A stretch of 49,275 nucleotides of DNA from the NCBI GenBank assembly GCA_017463865.1, contig JAFTOI010000016.1:1-49275 (forward strand), in the 5' to 3' direction. The stretch comes from Clostridia bacterium. GTDB taxonomy: Bacteria > Bacillota > Clostridia > Oscillospirales > CAG-272. A model generated the notes under the pieces. The model was not told where the DNA came from. It did not search any database and worked only from the letters and a program-made list of their open reading frames with translations. Made by a program: the position numbers and the translations under genes. Every line of letters begins with the position of its first letter. Positions within the stretch are counted from its first letter, which is position 1. Of the stretch, positions 15,992 to 26,498 are shown one piece after another.

Positions 15992-18820
15992 TTATTTTTT
16001 TGCCAGCCACTTCTTCAGATACTGGCCGGTGAAGGAGCCAGGCACCTCGGCGACCTCCTCGGGCGTGCCTTTGGCGATGATCTCGCCGCCGCGGTCGCCG
16101 CCTTCGGGACCGAGGTCGAGGATGTAGTCAGCGGTCTTGATGACGTCAAGGTTGTGCTCGATGACGAGCAGGGTGTTGCCGCCCTCGCAGAGCCGGTTGA
16201 GCACCTCGAGGAGCTTGGCCACGTCGGCGGTGTGCAGGCCGGTGGTCGGCTCGTCGAGAATGTAGATGGTGCGGCCGGTTGAGCGGCGGGCAAGCTCGGT
16301 GGCCAGCTTGACGCGCTGCGCCTCGCCGCCCGACAGTTCGGTCGACGACTGGCCGATCTTGATATAGCCCAGGCCGACGTCGTAGAGGGTCTGCAGCTTG
16401 CGGGTGATCTTCGGCAGTCCGTCAAAGAAAGCCAGACCTTCCTCGACTGTCATCTCGAGCACCTCGTAGATGTTTTTGCCCTTGTAGCGCACCTCCAGCG
16501 TGTCGCGGTTGTAGCGCTTGCCGTGGCAGACATCGCAGGCGATGTAGACGTCGGGCAGAAAGTGCATCTCGATCTTTTTGACGCCGTCTCCCTCGCAGGC
16601 CTCACAGCGGCCGCCCTTGATGTTGAAGGAGAAGCGGCCCGACTTGTACCCGCGCGCTTTGGCGTCGGGGGTCTGGGCGAAGAGCTCGCGGATGTCGGTG
16701 AAGAGGCCAGTGTAGGTCGCCGGGTTCGAGCGCGGTGTGCGGCCGATGGGTGACTGGTCAATGTCGATAACCTTGTCGAGATGCTCGATGCCCTCCACCT
16801 TCTTGTGCGGGCCGGGGAAGGTGTTGGCGCGGTTGAGCTTGGCCGCCAGCACCGGGTAGAGGATGCCGTTGACCAGCGACGATTTACCCGAGCCCGACAC
16901 ACCGGTGACGCAGACGAAGCAGCCGAGCGGGATGTCGACATCGAGGTTCTTGAGGTTGTTCATCTTCGCGCCCTTGATGCGCAGAAATTCGCCGTTGCCG
17001 GGGCGGCGGGTGGCGGGGACGGGGATGCGTTTGCGGCCTGAGAGATAGTCGCCGGTCAGCGAGCTTTTGGCCTGCATCACCTCAGCCGGTGTACCAGCGG
17101 CGACCACCTGCCCGCCGTGGACACCCGCGCCGGGGCCGATGTCCACGATGTAGTCGGCCGCTTCCATCGTTTCCTCGTCGTGCTCGACCACGATGACCGA
17201 GTTGCCGAGGTCGCGCAGCTGCTTGAGCGTCGCAATCAGCCGCCCGTTGTCGCGCTGGTGCAGGCCGATGCTGGGCTCGTCGAGAATGTAGAGCACCCCG
17301 ACCAGCGACGACCCGATCTGGGTCGCGAGGCGGATGCGCTGTGCCTCGCCGCCCGAGAGCGAGCCGGCGCGGCGGGAGAGTGTGAGGTAGTCGAGGCCGA
17401 CGCTGACCAGGAAGCGCAGGCGGGCGCGAATTTCTTTCAGAATTTCGCGCGCAATCATCGCCTCGCTCTCGGTCAGGGTCAGCTTTTCGGCAAAATCGAG
17501 GGCGTTCGCGACCGACAGCTGGCAGAAATCATCTATCCCCAGCCCGCCGACCGTCACGGCCAGCACGTTGTCGTTGAGGCGTTTGCCGTGGCACTTGGGG
17601 CAGGGCGCTTCCTCGAGGAAGGCCTCGTAGTAATCGTTGCCCGATTGATTCAGGCGCTGCTCCATCATGGCCATCAGGCCGGGGAAGGTCACTGTCTGGT
17701 GGTGTGCAACGCCGCCGAAATAGCGGGTGATGGTGTAGGTTTCGTCGCCCGAGCCCTCGAACAGCACGCGGCGCGCTTCCTTGGAGAAGTCGCAGACCGG
17801 CGTATCCATGGTGAAGCCGAAGCGCTCGCCCACCGCCTCGAACAGCGGGCCGTTCCAGCTCTCCTCCTCGAGGGTCTTGAAGCCGTTGACGGCGATGGCT
17901 CCCTCGCGCAGCGACAGGGTATCATCGGGCAAAATTTTAGCCCGTGAGATGCGGCGCAGTACACCCAGACCGGCGCAGTGCGGGCAGGCGCCTGCAGGGT
18001 TGTTAAAGGAGAACATGCGCGGTTCGAGCTCGGTGAAGGAGATGCCGTGCTCCTCGCAGGCGTACTTCTGCGAGAAGGCGAGCTCCTCGCCCTCTCCCTC
18101 GCGCGGCACCGTCGCGATGATGACATTGCCGTCGGTCAGCCCCAGCGCCGTCTCGACCGAGTCGGCCAGACGCGAATGCAGGTCGGCGCGCATCACAAGG
18201 CGGTCGACGACGATCTCGACGGTGTGTTTTTTGTTTTTGTCGAGCGTGATCGTCTCGCTCAGCTCCCACATGCTGCCGTCGACGCGGACGCGGACATAGC
18301 CCGACTTGCGGGCGCTCTCGAACACCTTCTCGTGGCGCCCCTTCTCGGCCCGTACAACGGGGGCCAGTACCATGAACCGCGTCCCCTCGGGCAGGGTCAT
18401 GATGCGGTCAATGATCTGGTCGATCGACTGCTGGCGGATCTCCTTGCCGCAGATCGGGCAGTGTGGGATGCCGACGCGGGCGTAGAGCAGACGAAGGTAG
18501 TCGTAGATCTCGGTTACCGTGCCCACCGTCGAGCGCGGGTTTTTCGAGGTCGTCTTCTGGTCGATCGAGATGGCAGGCGAAAGCCCCTCGATGGAGTCGA
18601 GGTCAGGCTTGTCCAGCTGCCCCAAGAACATCCGCGCGTAGGAGGACAGCGATTCGACAAAGCGGCGGTGTCCCTCGGCGTAGATGGTGTCAAAGGCCAG
18701 CGACGACTTGCCCGAGCCCGACAGGCCGGTGAAGACCACCAGCTTGTCGCGCGGGATGGTCACATCGATATTTTTGAGGTTGTTGACGCGCACACCGCGC
18801 AGGGTAAGATTGGTCGGCAT
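15992..18820 (-). CDS. uvrA: UvrABC excinuclease subunit A
   Basis: Damage-sensing ATPase of nucleotide excision repair, 942 residues (family norm about 940-960). Seen: first Walker [16 protein letters not shown], zinc module CPICGKEI, first ABC signature [14 protein letters not shown], second Walker [14 protein letters not shown], second zinc finger CEACEGDG...CDVCHGKRY, second signature [15 protein letters not shown], and both LDEPS/TTGLH Walker B regions. ATG at 18820 behind GGAG. It follows the CPBP protease gene by 33 bases and is near uvrB; its strong terminator is at 15955-15978. No clear LexA box was found upstream. Confidence 0.98.
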   Translation of the reverse strand: MPTNLTLRGVRVNNLKNIDVTIPRDKLVVFTGLSGSGKSSLAFDTIYAEGHRRFVESLSSYARMFLGQLDKPDLDSIEGLSPAISIDQKTTSKNPRSTVGTVTEIYDYLRLLYARVGIPHCPICGKEIRQQSIDQIIDRIMTLPEGTRFMVLAPVVRAEKGRHEKVFESARKSGYVRVRVDGSMWELSETITLDKNKKHTVEIVVDRLVMRADLHSRLADSVETALGLTDGNVIIATVPREGEGEELAFSQKYACEEHGISFTELEPRMFSFNNPAGACPHCAGLGVLRRISRAKILPDDTLSLREGAIAVNGFKTLEEESWNGPLFEAVGERFGFTMDTPVCDFSKEARRVLFEGSGDETYTITRYFGGVAHHQTVTFPGLMAMMEQRLNQSGNDYYEAFLEEAPCPKCHGKRLNDNVLAVTVGGLGIDDFCQLSVANALDFAEKLTLTESEAMIAREILKEIRARLRFLVSVGLDYLTLSRRAGSLSGGEAQRIRLATQIGSSLVGVLYILDEPSIGLHQRDNGRLIATLKQLRDLGNSVIVVEHDEETMEAADYIVDIGPGAGVHGGQVVAAGTPAEVMQAKSSLTGDYLSGRKRIPVPATRRPGNGEFLRIKGAKMNNLKNLDVDIPLGCFVCVTGVSGSGKSSLVNGILYPVLAAKLNRANTFPGPHKKVEGIEHLDKVIDIDQSPIGRTPRSNPATYTGLFTDIRELFAQTPDAKARGYKSGRFSFNIKGGRCEACEGDGVKKIEMHFLPDVYIACDVCHGKRYNRDTLEVRYKGKNIYEVLEMTVEEGLAFFDGLPKITRKLQTLYDVGLGYIKIGQSSTELSGGEAQRVKLATELARRSTGRTIYILDEPTTGLHTADVAKLLEVLNRLCEGGNTLLVIEHNLDVIKTADYILDLGPEGGDRGGEIIAKGTPEEVAEVPGSFTGQYLKKWLAKK

Positions 18821-18853
18821 AATTTTCTCCGTTATCGTAAAATTTCGGCAGCC

Positions 18854-19540
18854 TCACGCCGCCGCGAACAGAATAAATCCAATGGTGTTGATGGCCAGAT
18901 TGGCGCAGAGATGCACCAGCCACGACGGCCAGATGCAGCGGCTGGCCTCATTGAGCCGATTGAAGATCCACCCGCCCACAAAAAGTGCCGCAAGGATAAG
19001 CAAAATCAGCGCCGGCGAGCCCCAGCCCAGCATCATCGCAATGTGATAGAGCGCGAACAGCCCGGCACTGAGCACATGCGCAACCCAGCGCGGTGCGCCG
19101 TCCAGCAGGCCGAGAAAGAGGAACCCGCGGAAGAAAAATTCCTCGAGCAGCGAGTTCACGAACGAAATGTAGATGGAGACAAACAGAAAATTGTCGCCCG
19201 TGACCCCTACGCCCGACGTCAGCGCGCCGGTGATGGCGGTCAGATCAAAGAACTGCCCCAGCGTAAAGTAGCCGCCCAAGATCACGGCCAACACGCCCAG
19301 CCCCAGCCCGACCGCACGGATCAGCGCCCGTCTGTCCGGGCGAAACAGCTTCGGCAGCGCCCGCAGAGCATCCCGCGCACCCAAAGCCGCAGCCGCCACC
19401 GGCAGCGCCAGAAACAGCACCATCTTAACCGCAGACTTGACCCAGTAGCCGGGCTGCCACAGCCCGTCCACCAAAGCCATCGCCCCGCAGCCAATGAGGC
19501 CGGCAAGGATAATCACCCAATGTCTCTTTGTTATCTTCAT
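18854..19540 (-). CDS. CPBP-family intramembrane metalloprotease
   Basis: Polytopic membrane protein of 228 residues, of the CAAX-protease/Abi (CPBP) family. Seen: several hydrophobic helices, the glutamate pair and arginine motif [12 protein letters not shown], a His in ALYHIAMM, and His/Asn in [12 protein letters not shown], the three conserved family motifs. Members cleave prenylated or other membrane substrates and include bacteriocin-immunity proteins; this one's role is unknown. It lies between uvrB (110 bases upstream, separated by hairpins) and uvrA (33 bases downstream), so it may be co-transcribed with uvrA. ATG at 19540 with AAGGG close to it. Confidence 0.88.
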   Translation of the reverse strand: MKITKRHWVIILAGLIGCGAMALVDGLWQPGYWVKSAVKMVLFLALPVAAAALGARDALRALPKLFRPDRRALIRAVGLGLGVLAVILGGYFTLGQFFDLTAITGALTSGVGVTGDNFLFVSIYISFVNSLLEEFFFRGFLFLGLLDGAPRWVAHVLSAGLFALYHIAMMLGWGSPALILLILAALFVGGWIFNRLNEASRCIWPSWLVHLCANLAINTIGFILFAAA

Positions 19541-19589
19541 CCCTTAGTTTACCTAAATCAAAGCATTTGTTGGAAAGTTTTTGCGGGGC

Positions 19590-19645
19590 CCGGGGGGCTT
19601 TTTTCAAAAAGCCCCCCGGTAGGGGTTTGGGGACAAAGTCCCCAA
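19590..19645. repeat. Double hairpin between uvrB and the CPBP gene
   Basis: Hairpin 1 (19590-19619): CCGGGGGGCTTTTT against AAAAAGCCCCCCGG. Hairpin 2 (19627-19645): TTGGGGAC, AAA loop, GTCCCCAA. It probably ends uvrB transcription, though no separate U-tract follows on the minus strand. It also looks like a dispersed palindromic repeat. Confidence 0.7.
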
Positions 19646-19650
19646 GACCT

Positions 19651-21654
19651 TTACCCCCTCAGCACCTTAATCCTGTCACGCAGGAATGCCGCCTGCTCGA
19701 ATTCGAGCTTTCGTGCCGCTTCCTTCATTTCGGCGGTCAGCTGCTCGATCAGCTTCTCGCGCTCAGCGGCGGTCAGCTTGCTCTCGGGCTTGGCGGCAAG
19801 CGACGGCGTGGGCGCCTTGCCCTTGCCTTTGCCCTTCTTTTTCTTGTCGTCCTCGCCGCGGCCGATGTCGATCACGTCGCGGACACCCTTGATGATGGTC
19901 TTGGGCACGATGCCGTGGGCTTCGTTGTAGGCCGCCTGGATCGAGCGGCGGCGGTTGGTCTCGTCGATTGCCGCCTGCATCGAGCGGGTCACCACGTCAC
20001 CGTAGAGGATAACGCGCCCCTCGGCGTTGCGCGCCGCGCGGCCGATGGTCTGGATCAGCGACGTCTCGGAGCGCAGCAGGCCCTCCTTGTCGGCGTCCAG
20101 CACCGCCACCAGCGATACCTCGGGGATGTCCAGACCCTCGCGCAGCAGGTTGATGCCCACCAGCACGTCGAAAACACCCAAGCGCAGATCGCGGATGATC
20201 TCCATGCGCTCCATCGTGTCCACATTGAAGTGAATGTACCGCACCCGAATGCCGTTGTTCTCGAGGTATTCGGTCAGATCCTCGGCCATCTTCTTGGTCA
20301 GCGTCGTCACCAGCACGCGCTCCTGCTTCTCGACGCGGATGCGGATCTCGCCGAGCAGATCGTCCACCTGCCCGTCGACCGGGCGCACCTCCACCTCGGG
20401 ATCGAGCAGGCCGGTCGGGCGGATGATCTGCTCCACCGTCTGCTCGCCGTGCTCCTTCTCGTAGACAGCGGGTGTCGCGCTGACGAAGATGGCCTGGTTG
20501 ATCTTCGACTCGAACTCCTCAAAATAAAGCGGCCGGTTGTCGTAGGCTGAGGGCAGACGGAAGCCGAAGTCGATCAGGTTCTTTTTTCGCGCCGTGTCGC
20601 CGCCGCTCATGCCCCGCACCTGCGGGAGGGTGACGTGCGACTCGTCCACAAAGAGCAGCCAGTCGTCGGGGAAATAGTCGAGCAGGGTGTAGGGCGTCGA
20701 GCCGACAGGCCGGCCCGAGAGTACGCGGGAGTAGTTCTCGACCCCCGAGCAGAAGCCGATCTCGCGCAGCATCTCGAGGTCGTACTTTGTCCGTTCCTCG
20801 ATGCGCTGGGCCTCAAGCAGCTTGTCGTTGGCCTTGAAGTAGGCCACCCGCTCCTCCATCTCGCGCTCAATTTCCTCCAGTGCCGCCTCACGCTTTTCGT
20901 CCGATACGGCATAGTGGGTTGCAGGGTAGATGGCGGCGTAGTTCAGCTCGCGGATCAGCTCGCCGGTCAGGGTGTTGATTTCGCTGACCCGGTCGATCTC
21001 GTCGCCGAAAAATTCGACGCGGATGGCGTTCTCGCCCGACGATGCGGGGAAGATCTCGACGGTGTCCCCCCGCACGCGGAACTTGTCGCGCACGAAGTTG
21101 ATGTCGTTGCGCTCATAGCTGATGGCGATCAGCCGGCGCACCAGCGTGTCGCGGCTCATGGCCATGCCCGGGCGCACCGCCAGCACCAGCGCGCGGTATT
21201 CCTCGGGGTCGCCGAGCGAATAAATGCAGGACACCGACGCAACGATAATGACGTCCCGCCGCTCGAATAGGGCGGAGGTGGCGCTGTGACGCAGCTTGTC
21301 GATCTCGTCGTTGATCAGCGCGTCCTTCTCAATATACATATCCTTGCCCGGAATATACGCCTCGGGTTGGTAATAGTCATAGTAGGACACAAAATACTCC
21401 ACCGCGTTGTCGGGGAAGAACTCGCGGAACTCGGAGCAGAGCTGAGCGGCCAGCGTCTTGTTGTGGGCCAGCACAAGCGTCGGGCGGTTGAGCCGCGCGA
21501 TGACGTTAGCCATGGTGAAGGTCTTGCCCGAGCCGGTGACGCCCAACAGATTCTGGACGTGCATGCCCGCCTCGATGCCCGCAACGAGGGCGTCGATGGC
21601 TTCGGGCTGGTCGCCGGTGGGCTTGTAATCGCTTTTGAGGTGGAATTGGTTCAT
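19651..21654 (-). CDS. uvrB: UvrABC excinuclease subunit B
   Basis: Helicase-like damage-verification subunit of excision repair, 667 residues. Seen: Walker A GVTGSGKT (38-45); the beta-hairpin region [21 protein letters not shown] used to probe damage; motifs [15 protein letters not shown] and QTIGR; and a C-terminal UvrB/UvrC interaction motif ([24 protein letters not shown]). ATG at 21654 overlaps the radC stop by four bases (ATGA), so the two are co-translated. A Lys/Gly-rich linker precedes the C-terminal motif. Confidence 0.98.
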   Translation of the reverse strand: MNQFHLKSDYKPTGDQPEAIDALVAGIEAGMHVQNLLGVTGSGKTFTMANVIARLNRPTLVLAHNKTLAAQLCSEFREFFPDNAVEYFVSYYDYYQPEAYIPGKDMYIEKDALINDEIDKLRHSATSALFERRDVIIVASVSCIYSLGDPEEYRALVLAVRPGMAMSRDTLVRRLIAISYERNDINFVRDKFRVRGDTVEIFPASSGENAIRVEFFGDEIDRVSEINTLTGELIRELNYAAIYPATHYAVSDEKREAALEEIEREMEERVAYFKANDKLLEAQRIEERTKYDLEMLREIGFCSGVENYSRVLSGRPVGSTPYTLLDYFPDDWLLFVDESHVTLPQVRGMSGGDTARKKNLIDFGFRLPSAYDNRPLYFEEFESKINQAIFVSATPAVYEKEHGEQTVEQIIRPTGLLDPEVEVRPVDGQVDDLLGEIRIRVEKQERVLVTTLTKKMAEDLTEYLENNGIRVRYIHFNVDTMERMEIIRDLRLGVFDVLVGINLLREGLDIPEVSLVAVLDADKEGLLRSETSLIQTIGRAARNAEGRVILYGDVVTRSMQAAIDETNRRRSIQAAYNEAHGIVPKTIIKGVRDVIDIGRGEDDKKKKGKGKGKAPTPSLAAKPESKLTAAEREKLIEQLTAEMKEAARKLEFEQAAFLRDRIKVLRG

Positions 21655-22403
21655 CGGGTTTCCTCCGCAGCTTCGTGAGAATAAAAGCGCTGGGCATCGA
21701 ACGGTTCAAGCGCCGACAGGCGGCCCCGGCAGTTGTCGCGCATCAGCAGCGGCAGGGCGCGGCTGCCGGCCACCACAAAATGCTCGACCAGCGGGATGCC
21801 GATCATCTCCAGCGCGGCGGCCAGCTGTTGGGTGGTGTAGAGATCGTCGCCCGACGGCACGGCCAAGCCGCCTGGGTGATTGTGCGCCAGCACGACGCAG
21901 GCGGCGTTCAGCTTGACGGCACGCTCGACGATGGCGCGGGCCGAGACGGCGACCGAGCTGACCGAGCCGCGGTGCAGCTCCTCCAGCGCCAGAAGCTCCA
22001 TCTTCCCGCCGAAGAGCAGCAGTGTGACCGATTCTTCCGTTACGCCGGTGTAGCGGCGGATCAGCAGATCCTCAAGCTTTGCCGCGCTGTCGTAGCACGC
22101 GACCGGCGCGGCCTCAGCCATGAGATAAGCCTGCACCAGCCCGGGGACGAGGGAGAGGAAAAGCGCGGTGTGCGCACCGACGCCGTCGATCTCCATCAGT
22201 TCCTCCCGCGAGGCTCGGCAAACGCCCGGGAGCGAGCCGAAATGGTCGAGGAGCCAGTGGGCGAGGGGATTGACATCGCCCTGGGGAATGGCGAAGCAGA
22301 GCAGCAGCTCGAGCTGTTCATGCGGCGCGAGGCTGGCGAAGCCGTATGTGGCGGCGCGGGCCTTCAGCCGTTTGCGGTGACCGAGATGGGGATTGTCTGC
22401 CAT
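21651..22403 (-). CDS. radC: RadC-family JAB-domain protein
   Basis: 250 residues. N-terminal helix-hairpin-helix-like stretch ([14 protein letters not shown], about 68-81), then a JAB/MPN domain whose zinc site is intact: His174, His176, Ser184 and Asp187 in [16 protein letters not shown]. The historic link to repair is disputed, and the family's true role is unknown. Pairing with uvrB in one overlapping operon is notable. I chose ATG 22403, behind AGGAGA, over an upstream in-frame ATG at 22433 that would lie in the promoter -10 region. Confidence 0.9.
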   Translation of the reverse strand: MADNPHLGHRKRLKARAATYGFASLAPHEQLELLLCFAIPQGDVNPLAHWLLDHFGSLPGVCRASREELMEIDGVGAHTALFLSLVPGLVQAYLMAEAAPVACYDSAAKLEDLLIRRYTGVTEESVTLLLFGGKMELLALEELHRGSVSSVAVSARAIVERAVKLNAACVVLAHNHPGGLAVPSGDDLYTTQQLAAALEMIGIPLVEHFVVAGSRALPLLMRDNCRGRLSALEPFDAQRFYSHEAAEETR

Positions 22404-22436
22404 GCGTGTTTCTCCTCGACGAAAATCATTCAATCT

Positions 22437-22465
22437 ATTATATCACGTTCGATTTATTATGTCAA
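22437..22465 (-). promoter_or_regulatory. Consensus SigA promoter of radC-uvrB
   Basis: On the minus strand TTGACA (22460-22465), 17-base spacer, TATAAT (22437-22442): both hexamers are perfect, 33 bases ahead of radC. No palindromic LexA site overlaps it that I can recognise, only a lone CGAAC half-site in the spacer. Confidence 0.9.
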
Positions 22466-22615
22466 GCCAAGAATGTTCCGAAACAGGAATATTTTGCGTG
22501 AAAAATTGAGTAATGAGCAGATGAAGAATTTCAAATTCGGAATCAATTTGGCGTTTTGCACAGCGTTTCCCGTCTTGGAGATTGTAAACTTTTTCTCAAA
22601 CTTCGCGCCGCCCTC

Positions 22616-22644
22616 TTGATTCCCGGGGAAAAATTGGGTATACT
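22616..22644 (+). promoter_or_regulatory. SigA-type promoter of gpmI
   Basis: TTGATT (22616-22621), 17-base spacer, TATACT (22639-22644), 49 bases before the gpmI ATG. The leader has a U-rich stretch and then CGGAGGA. Confidence 0.8.
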
Positions 22645-22693
22645 ATATATTGTATGCAAATTTCGCTAATTTTTTTCGGAGGATAACATTCCC

Positions 22694-24346
22694 ATGAACA
22701 ACAAACTCACCCCGCTCTCCTCGTTCGCCGGGATCGAAGGTCCCGTGCTGACCATCGTCATGGATGGCATCGGCATCGCTCCCGCCTGTGTCGGCAACGC
22801 CGTCACCGAGGCCTACACCCCCACCCTTGACCGCCTGATGAAGGACTACCCCATGGTCGCCCTCAAGGCACACGGCACCGCCGTCGGTCTGCCCTCTGAC
22901 GACGACATGGGCAACTCCGAGGTCGGCCACAACGCCCTCGGCGCCGGCCAGGTCTTCGCGCAGGGCGCGAAGCTGGTTACGCAGTCCATCGAGACCGGCA
23001 AGATGTTCGCGTCCGACACCTGGAAGACCCTCATCGCCAACGTCAAGGACAATGGCTCTACTCTGCATTTCCTCGGCCTCTTCTCGGACGGCAACGTCCA
23101 CTCTCACCTCGACCACCTCAAGGCTATGCTGAAGCAGGCCAAGGCTGAGGGCGTCGCCAAGGTTCGCGTCCACATCCTGCTCGACGGCCGTGACGTCGGC
23201 GAGACCTCGGCGCTCGATTATGTTGAGCCCTTCGAGGCATTCCTCGCTGAGCTGCGCGACGGCAGCTTTGACATCAAGATCGCCTCTGGCGGCGGCCGTA
23301 TGAAGATCACCATGGACCGCTACGAGGCCGACTGGAGCATGGTCGAGCTGGGCTGGAAGACCCACGTCCTGGGTGAGGGCCGACAGTTCGCCTGTGCGAC
23401 CGACGCCATCAATACCTACCGCGCTGAGTACGGCGTCATCGACCAGGATCTGCCTCCCTTTGTCATTGCAGAGGACGGTAAGCCGGTGGGCACCGTCGAG
23501 GACGGCGACAGCTTCATCTTCTACAACTTCCGGGGCGACCGCTCCATCGAGATCTCCAAGGCCTTTGACGACGCCGACTTCACCAAGTTCGACCGCGTCC
23601 GTTACCCCAAGGTCGTCTATGCCGGTATGCTCGAGTATGACGGCGACCTGCACATCCCCTCCCGCTACCTGGTCAATCCGCCTGAGATCACCAACACCAT
23701 GGGCGAGTATCTGGCCAACACCGGCGTCAGCCAGCTGGCTATCTCTGAGACCCAGAAGTACGGCCACGTGACCTATTTCTGGAACGGCAACAAGTCGGGC
23801 AAGTTCTCCGAGGAGCTCGAGACCTACATCGAGATTCCCTCCGATGTCGTTCCCTTCGAGCAGCGCCCCTGGATGAAGTGCGCCGAGATCACCGACAAGC
23901 TGATCGAGTGCTTGGAGAGCGGCAAGTACCGCTATCTGCGCGTCAACTTCCCGAACGGCGACATGGTCGGCCACACCGGTTCGCTGGCCGCTACCCGCTG
24001 CTCGGTCGAGGCGCTTGACCTGCAGCTGGCCCGCATCCTCGCTGTCGTCGATAAGCTGAAGGGCGCTGCCCTCATCACCGCCGACCACGGCAACGCAGAC
24101 GAGATGTGCGAGATGGATAAGAAGACCGGCCAGCCCAAGGTTGACAAGGCCGGCCATCTCAAGGCCAAGACCAGCCACACCCTCAATGCTGTTCCCTGCA
24201 TCATTTATGACAACTATTCCGCCGATCGTTACACGCTGAAAACCGAGGGTTCCTACGGCCTCTCCAACGTTGCTGCGACCATGGTCAATCTGCTTGGTTA
24301 TGAGGCGCCCGCCATGTGGGATGCGTCCATGATCGAGGTGAAGTAA
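22694..24346 (+). CDS. gpmI: 2,3-bisphosphoglycerate-independent phosphoglycerate mutase
   Basis: Manganese-dependent mutase interconverting 3- and 2-phosphoglycerate in glycolysis; cytosolic. 550 residues of the alkaline-phosphatase fold. Seen: metal ligand Asp24 (VMDGIG), catalytic Ser75 in DDDMGNSEVGHN, HSHLDHL and LLDGRDVGETSA of the transferase domain, FRGDRSIEIS, FPNGDMVGHTG, and metal site TADHGNADEM. It is somewhat longer than the roughly 510-residue norm and of a subtype seen in Clostridia. ATG at 22694 behind CGGAGGA. The transporter gene begins immediately after its TAA stop. Confidence 0.97.
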   Translation: MNNKLTPLSSFAGIEGPVLTIVMDGIGIAPACVGNAVTEAYTPTLDRLMKDYPMVALKAHGTAVGLPSDDDMGNSEVGHNALGAGQVFAQGAKLVTQSIETGKMFASDTWKTLIANVKDNGSTLHFLGLFSDGNVHSHLDHLKAMLKQAKAEGVAKVRVHILLDGRDVGETSALDYVEPFEAFLAELRDGSFDIKIASGGGRMKITMDRYEADWSMVELGWKTHVLGEGRQFACATDAINTYRAEYGVIDQDLPPFVIAEDGKPVGTVEDGDSFIFYNFRGDRSIEISKAFDDADFTKFDRVRYPKVVYAGMLEYDGDLHIPSRYLVNPPEITNTMGEYLANTGVSQLAISETQKYGHVTYFWNGNKSGKFSEELETYIEIPSDVVPFEQRPWMKCAEITDKLIECLESGKYRYLRVNFPNGDMVGHTGSLAATRCSVEALDLQLARILAVVDKLKGAALITADHGNADEMCEMDKKTGQPKVDKAGHLKAKTSHTLNAVPCIIYDNYSADRYTLKTEGSYGLSNVAATMVNLLGYEAPAMWDASMIEVK

Positions 24347-25621
24347 TTGACAACTGCGATTGTTCTTTTTGCCCTGACCTATGTCCTGATGCTGACCTTC
24401 AGCCGCTGGCGCCCGTATATTGCGCTGGCGTCGGGCCTGATCTTCATCGTGACCGGGATGCTGCCTCTGGACGGCATCCTGGGCGCGATCGACTTCAACG
24501 TCCTGCTGATGATCGCCGGAACCATGGGCCTCGTTGCGCTCTTCATTGAGAGCAAAATGCCCTCCCTGCTGGCTGATCTCATCATGGAGAAGGTGCCCAC
24601 CGTGCAGATCGCGGCCGTTGCGCTTGCGCTGTTTGCCGGCGTCATCTCGGCCTTCGTCGACAACGTCGCCACCGTCCTCATGATCGCGCCGGTTGCACTG
24701 GAGATCTGCAAAAAGCTCAAGACCAATCCGGTGCCCTTCATCATCGCCATCGCCGTCTCCTCCAACCTGCAGGGCGCGGCGACGCTCGTCGGCGATACGA
24801 CGGCAATCATGCTCGGTTCGTATGCCGAGATGAGCTTCCTCGATTTCTTCTGGTATCAGGGCAAGCCGTCCATCTTCTTTGCCGTCGAGCTGGGCGCTGT
24901 CCTCTCGGCGCTGATCCTCGCCTGGCTCTTCCGCCGCGAGAAAAAGCCGATCGAGAAAGCCACCGCTCGCACCAAGGTCACTGACTATGTGCCCACCGTT
25001 CTGCTGGTCGGTACCATCGTCCTGCTGATTGCCGCCTCCTTCATCCCGGAGAAGCCCGCGATCACCAACGGCCTCATCTGCTGCGGCATGATGACGATCG
25101 GCCTTGTCTATAACTTCGCCAAGAAGAAGACAGCTGATGCCATCCTCGCCCCGCTGAAGGAGATCGACTTCCAGACCATCGGCCTGCTGCTCGGCCTTTT
25201 CCTCATGATCGGCGGCATCTCGGCCAGGGGCGTCATCGACGCTGCGGCCAACCTGCTGGCCGAACTTGGCGGCGGCAATGTCTTCCTGCTCTATACCGTC
25301 ATCGTCTGGGCGTCGGTGCTGATCTCGGCCTTCATCGACAACATCCCCTACGTCGCGACCATGCTGCCGGTCATCGCCGGCCTTGCCGCCAACCTCGGTA
25401 TCGACCCGACCGTGCTCTACTTCGGGCTGCTCTCGGGCGCGACCCTCGGCGGCAACTGTACCCCCATCGGTGCATCGGCCAACATCACCGGCATCGGCAT
25501 CCTCCGCCGTGAAGGCTACGAGGTCAAGAACAGCGATTTCTTCCGCATCGGTATCCCCTTTACGCTGGCCGCGATCGTGCCTGCGTACATCTACATCTGG
25601 CTCGTGTATGGGCCGAAATAA
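24347..25621 (+). CDS. ArsB/NhaD-type (ion transporter superfamily) permease
   Basis: Membrane transporter of 424 residues with about 11 hydrophobic helices in two related halves. Each half has an Asp/Asn re-entrant motif: FVDNVATVLMIAP in the first and FIDNIPYVATMLP in the second. GATLGGNCTPIGASANI also matches the arsenite/anion permease and NhaD Na+/H+ antiporter superfamily. The transported ion cannot be told from sequence. Start is a TTG immediately after the gpmI stop, preceded by GAGGTG, so translation is likely coupled to gpmI. A strong terminator follows. Confidence 0.87.
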   Translation: MTTAIVLFALTYVLMLTFSRWRPYIALASGLIFIVTGMLPLDGILGAIDFNVLLMIAGTMGLVALFIESKMPSLLADLIMEKVPTVQIAAVALALFAGVISAFVDNVATVLMIAPVALEICKKLKTNPVPFIIAIAVSSNLQGAATLVGDTTAIMLGSYAEMSFLDFFWYQGKPSIFFAVELGAVLSALILAWLFRREKKPIEKATARTKVTDYVPTVLLVGTIVLLIAASFIPEKPAITNGLICCGMMTIGLVYNFAKKKTADAILAPLKEIDFQTIGLLLGLFLMIGGISARGVIDAAANLLAELGGGNVFLLYTVIVWASVLISAFIDNIPYVATMLPVIAGLAANLGIDPTVLYFGLLSGATLGGNCTPIGASANITGIGILRREGYEVKNSDFFRIGIPFTLAAIVPAYIYIWLVYGPK

Positions 25622-25632
25622 GCGAACATAAC

Positions 25633-25666
25633 AAAAAAGCCTATCGGGTGACCGATAGGCTTTTTT
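25633..25666. terminator. Bidirectional Rho-independent terminator
   Basis: AAAAAAGCCTATCGG, GTGA loop, CCGATAGGCTTTTTT: a perfect 15-base-pair stem with A and T tracts on both sides. It serves the gpmI unit on plus and the ABC transporter unit on minus. Confidence 0.92.
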
Positions 25667-25680
25667 GTTGCGCAGCGGGG

Positions 25681-25786
25681 GACTCCCTCCGTCACGACTT
25701 ACGCCGTGCCACTTTCCTCGGAGAGGGAGGCTTGTTGATGCCAAGGCTCCCTCTCCGAGGGAGCTGTCGCGAAGCGACTGAGGGAG

Positions 25787-25788
<2 letters not shown>
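25681..25788. repeat. Long palindromic repeat element abutting the ABC ATPase stop codon
   Basis: Ends are GACTCCCTC (25681-25689) and GAGGGAGTT (25780-25788). The inner arms CTCGGAGAGGGAG-CTTG pair over about 19 bases with one mismatch around a TTGATG centre. Small side hairpins (CACG...CGTG and GTCGC-GAA-GCGAC) lie between. It resembles a dispersed MITE-like element common in gut Clostridia (from memory, unverified). Its last base overlaps the TAA stop of the ATPase gene on the minus strand. Confidence 0.8.
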
Positions 25789-26479
<691 letters not shown>

Positions 26480-26498
26480 GATAAGTTCCTTTCTATGC

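Noticed and set aside
22404-22500. LexA (SOS) box in the radC-uvrB promoter
   Set aside because: Only a single CGAAC half-site is visible; no CGAAC-N4-GTTCG dyad.
22643-25744. Minus-strand open frame of 1,033 codons opposite gpmI and the transporter
   Set aside because: No domain, no ribosome site, full overlap with two well-identified genes on the other strand.
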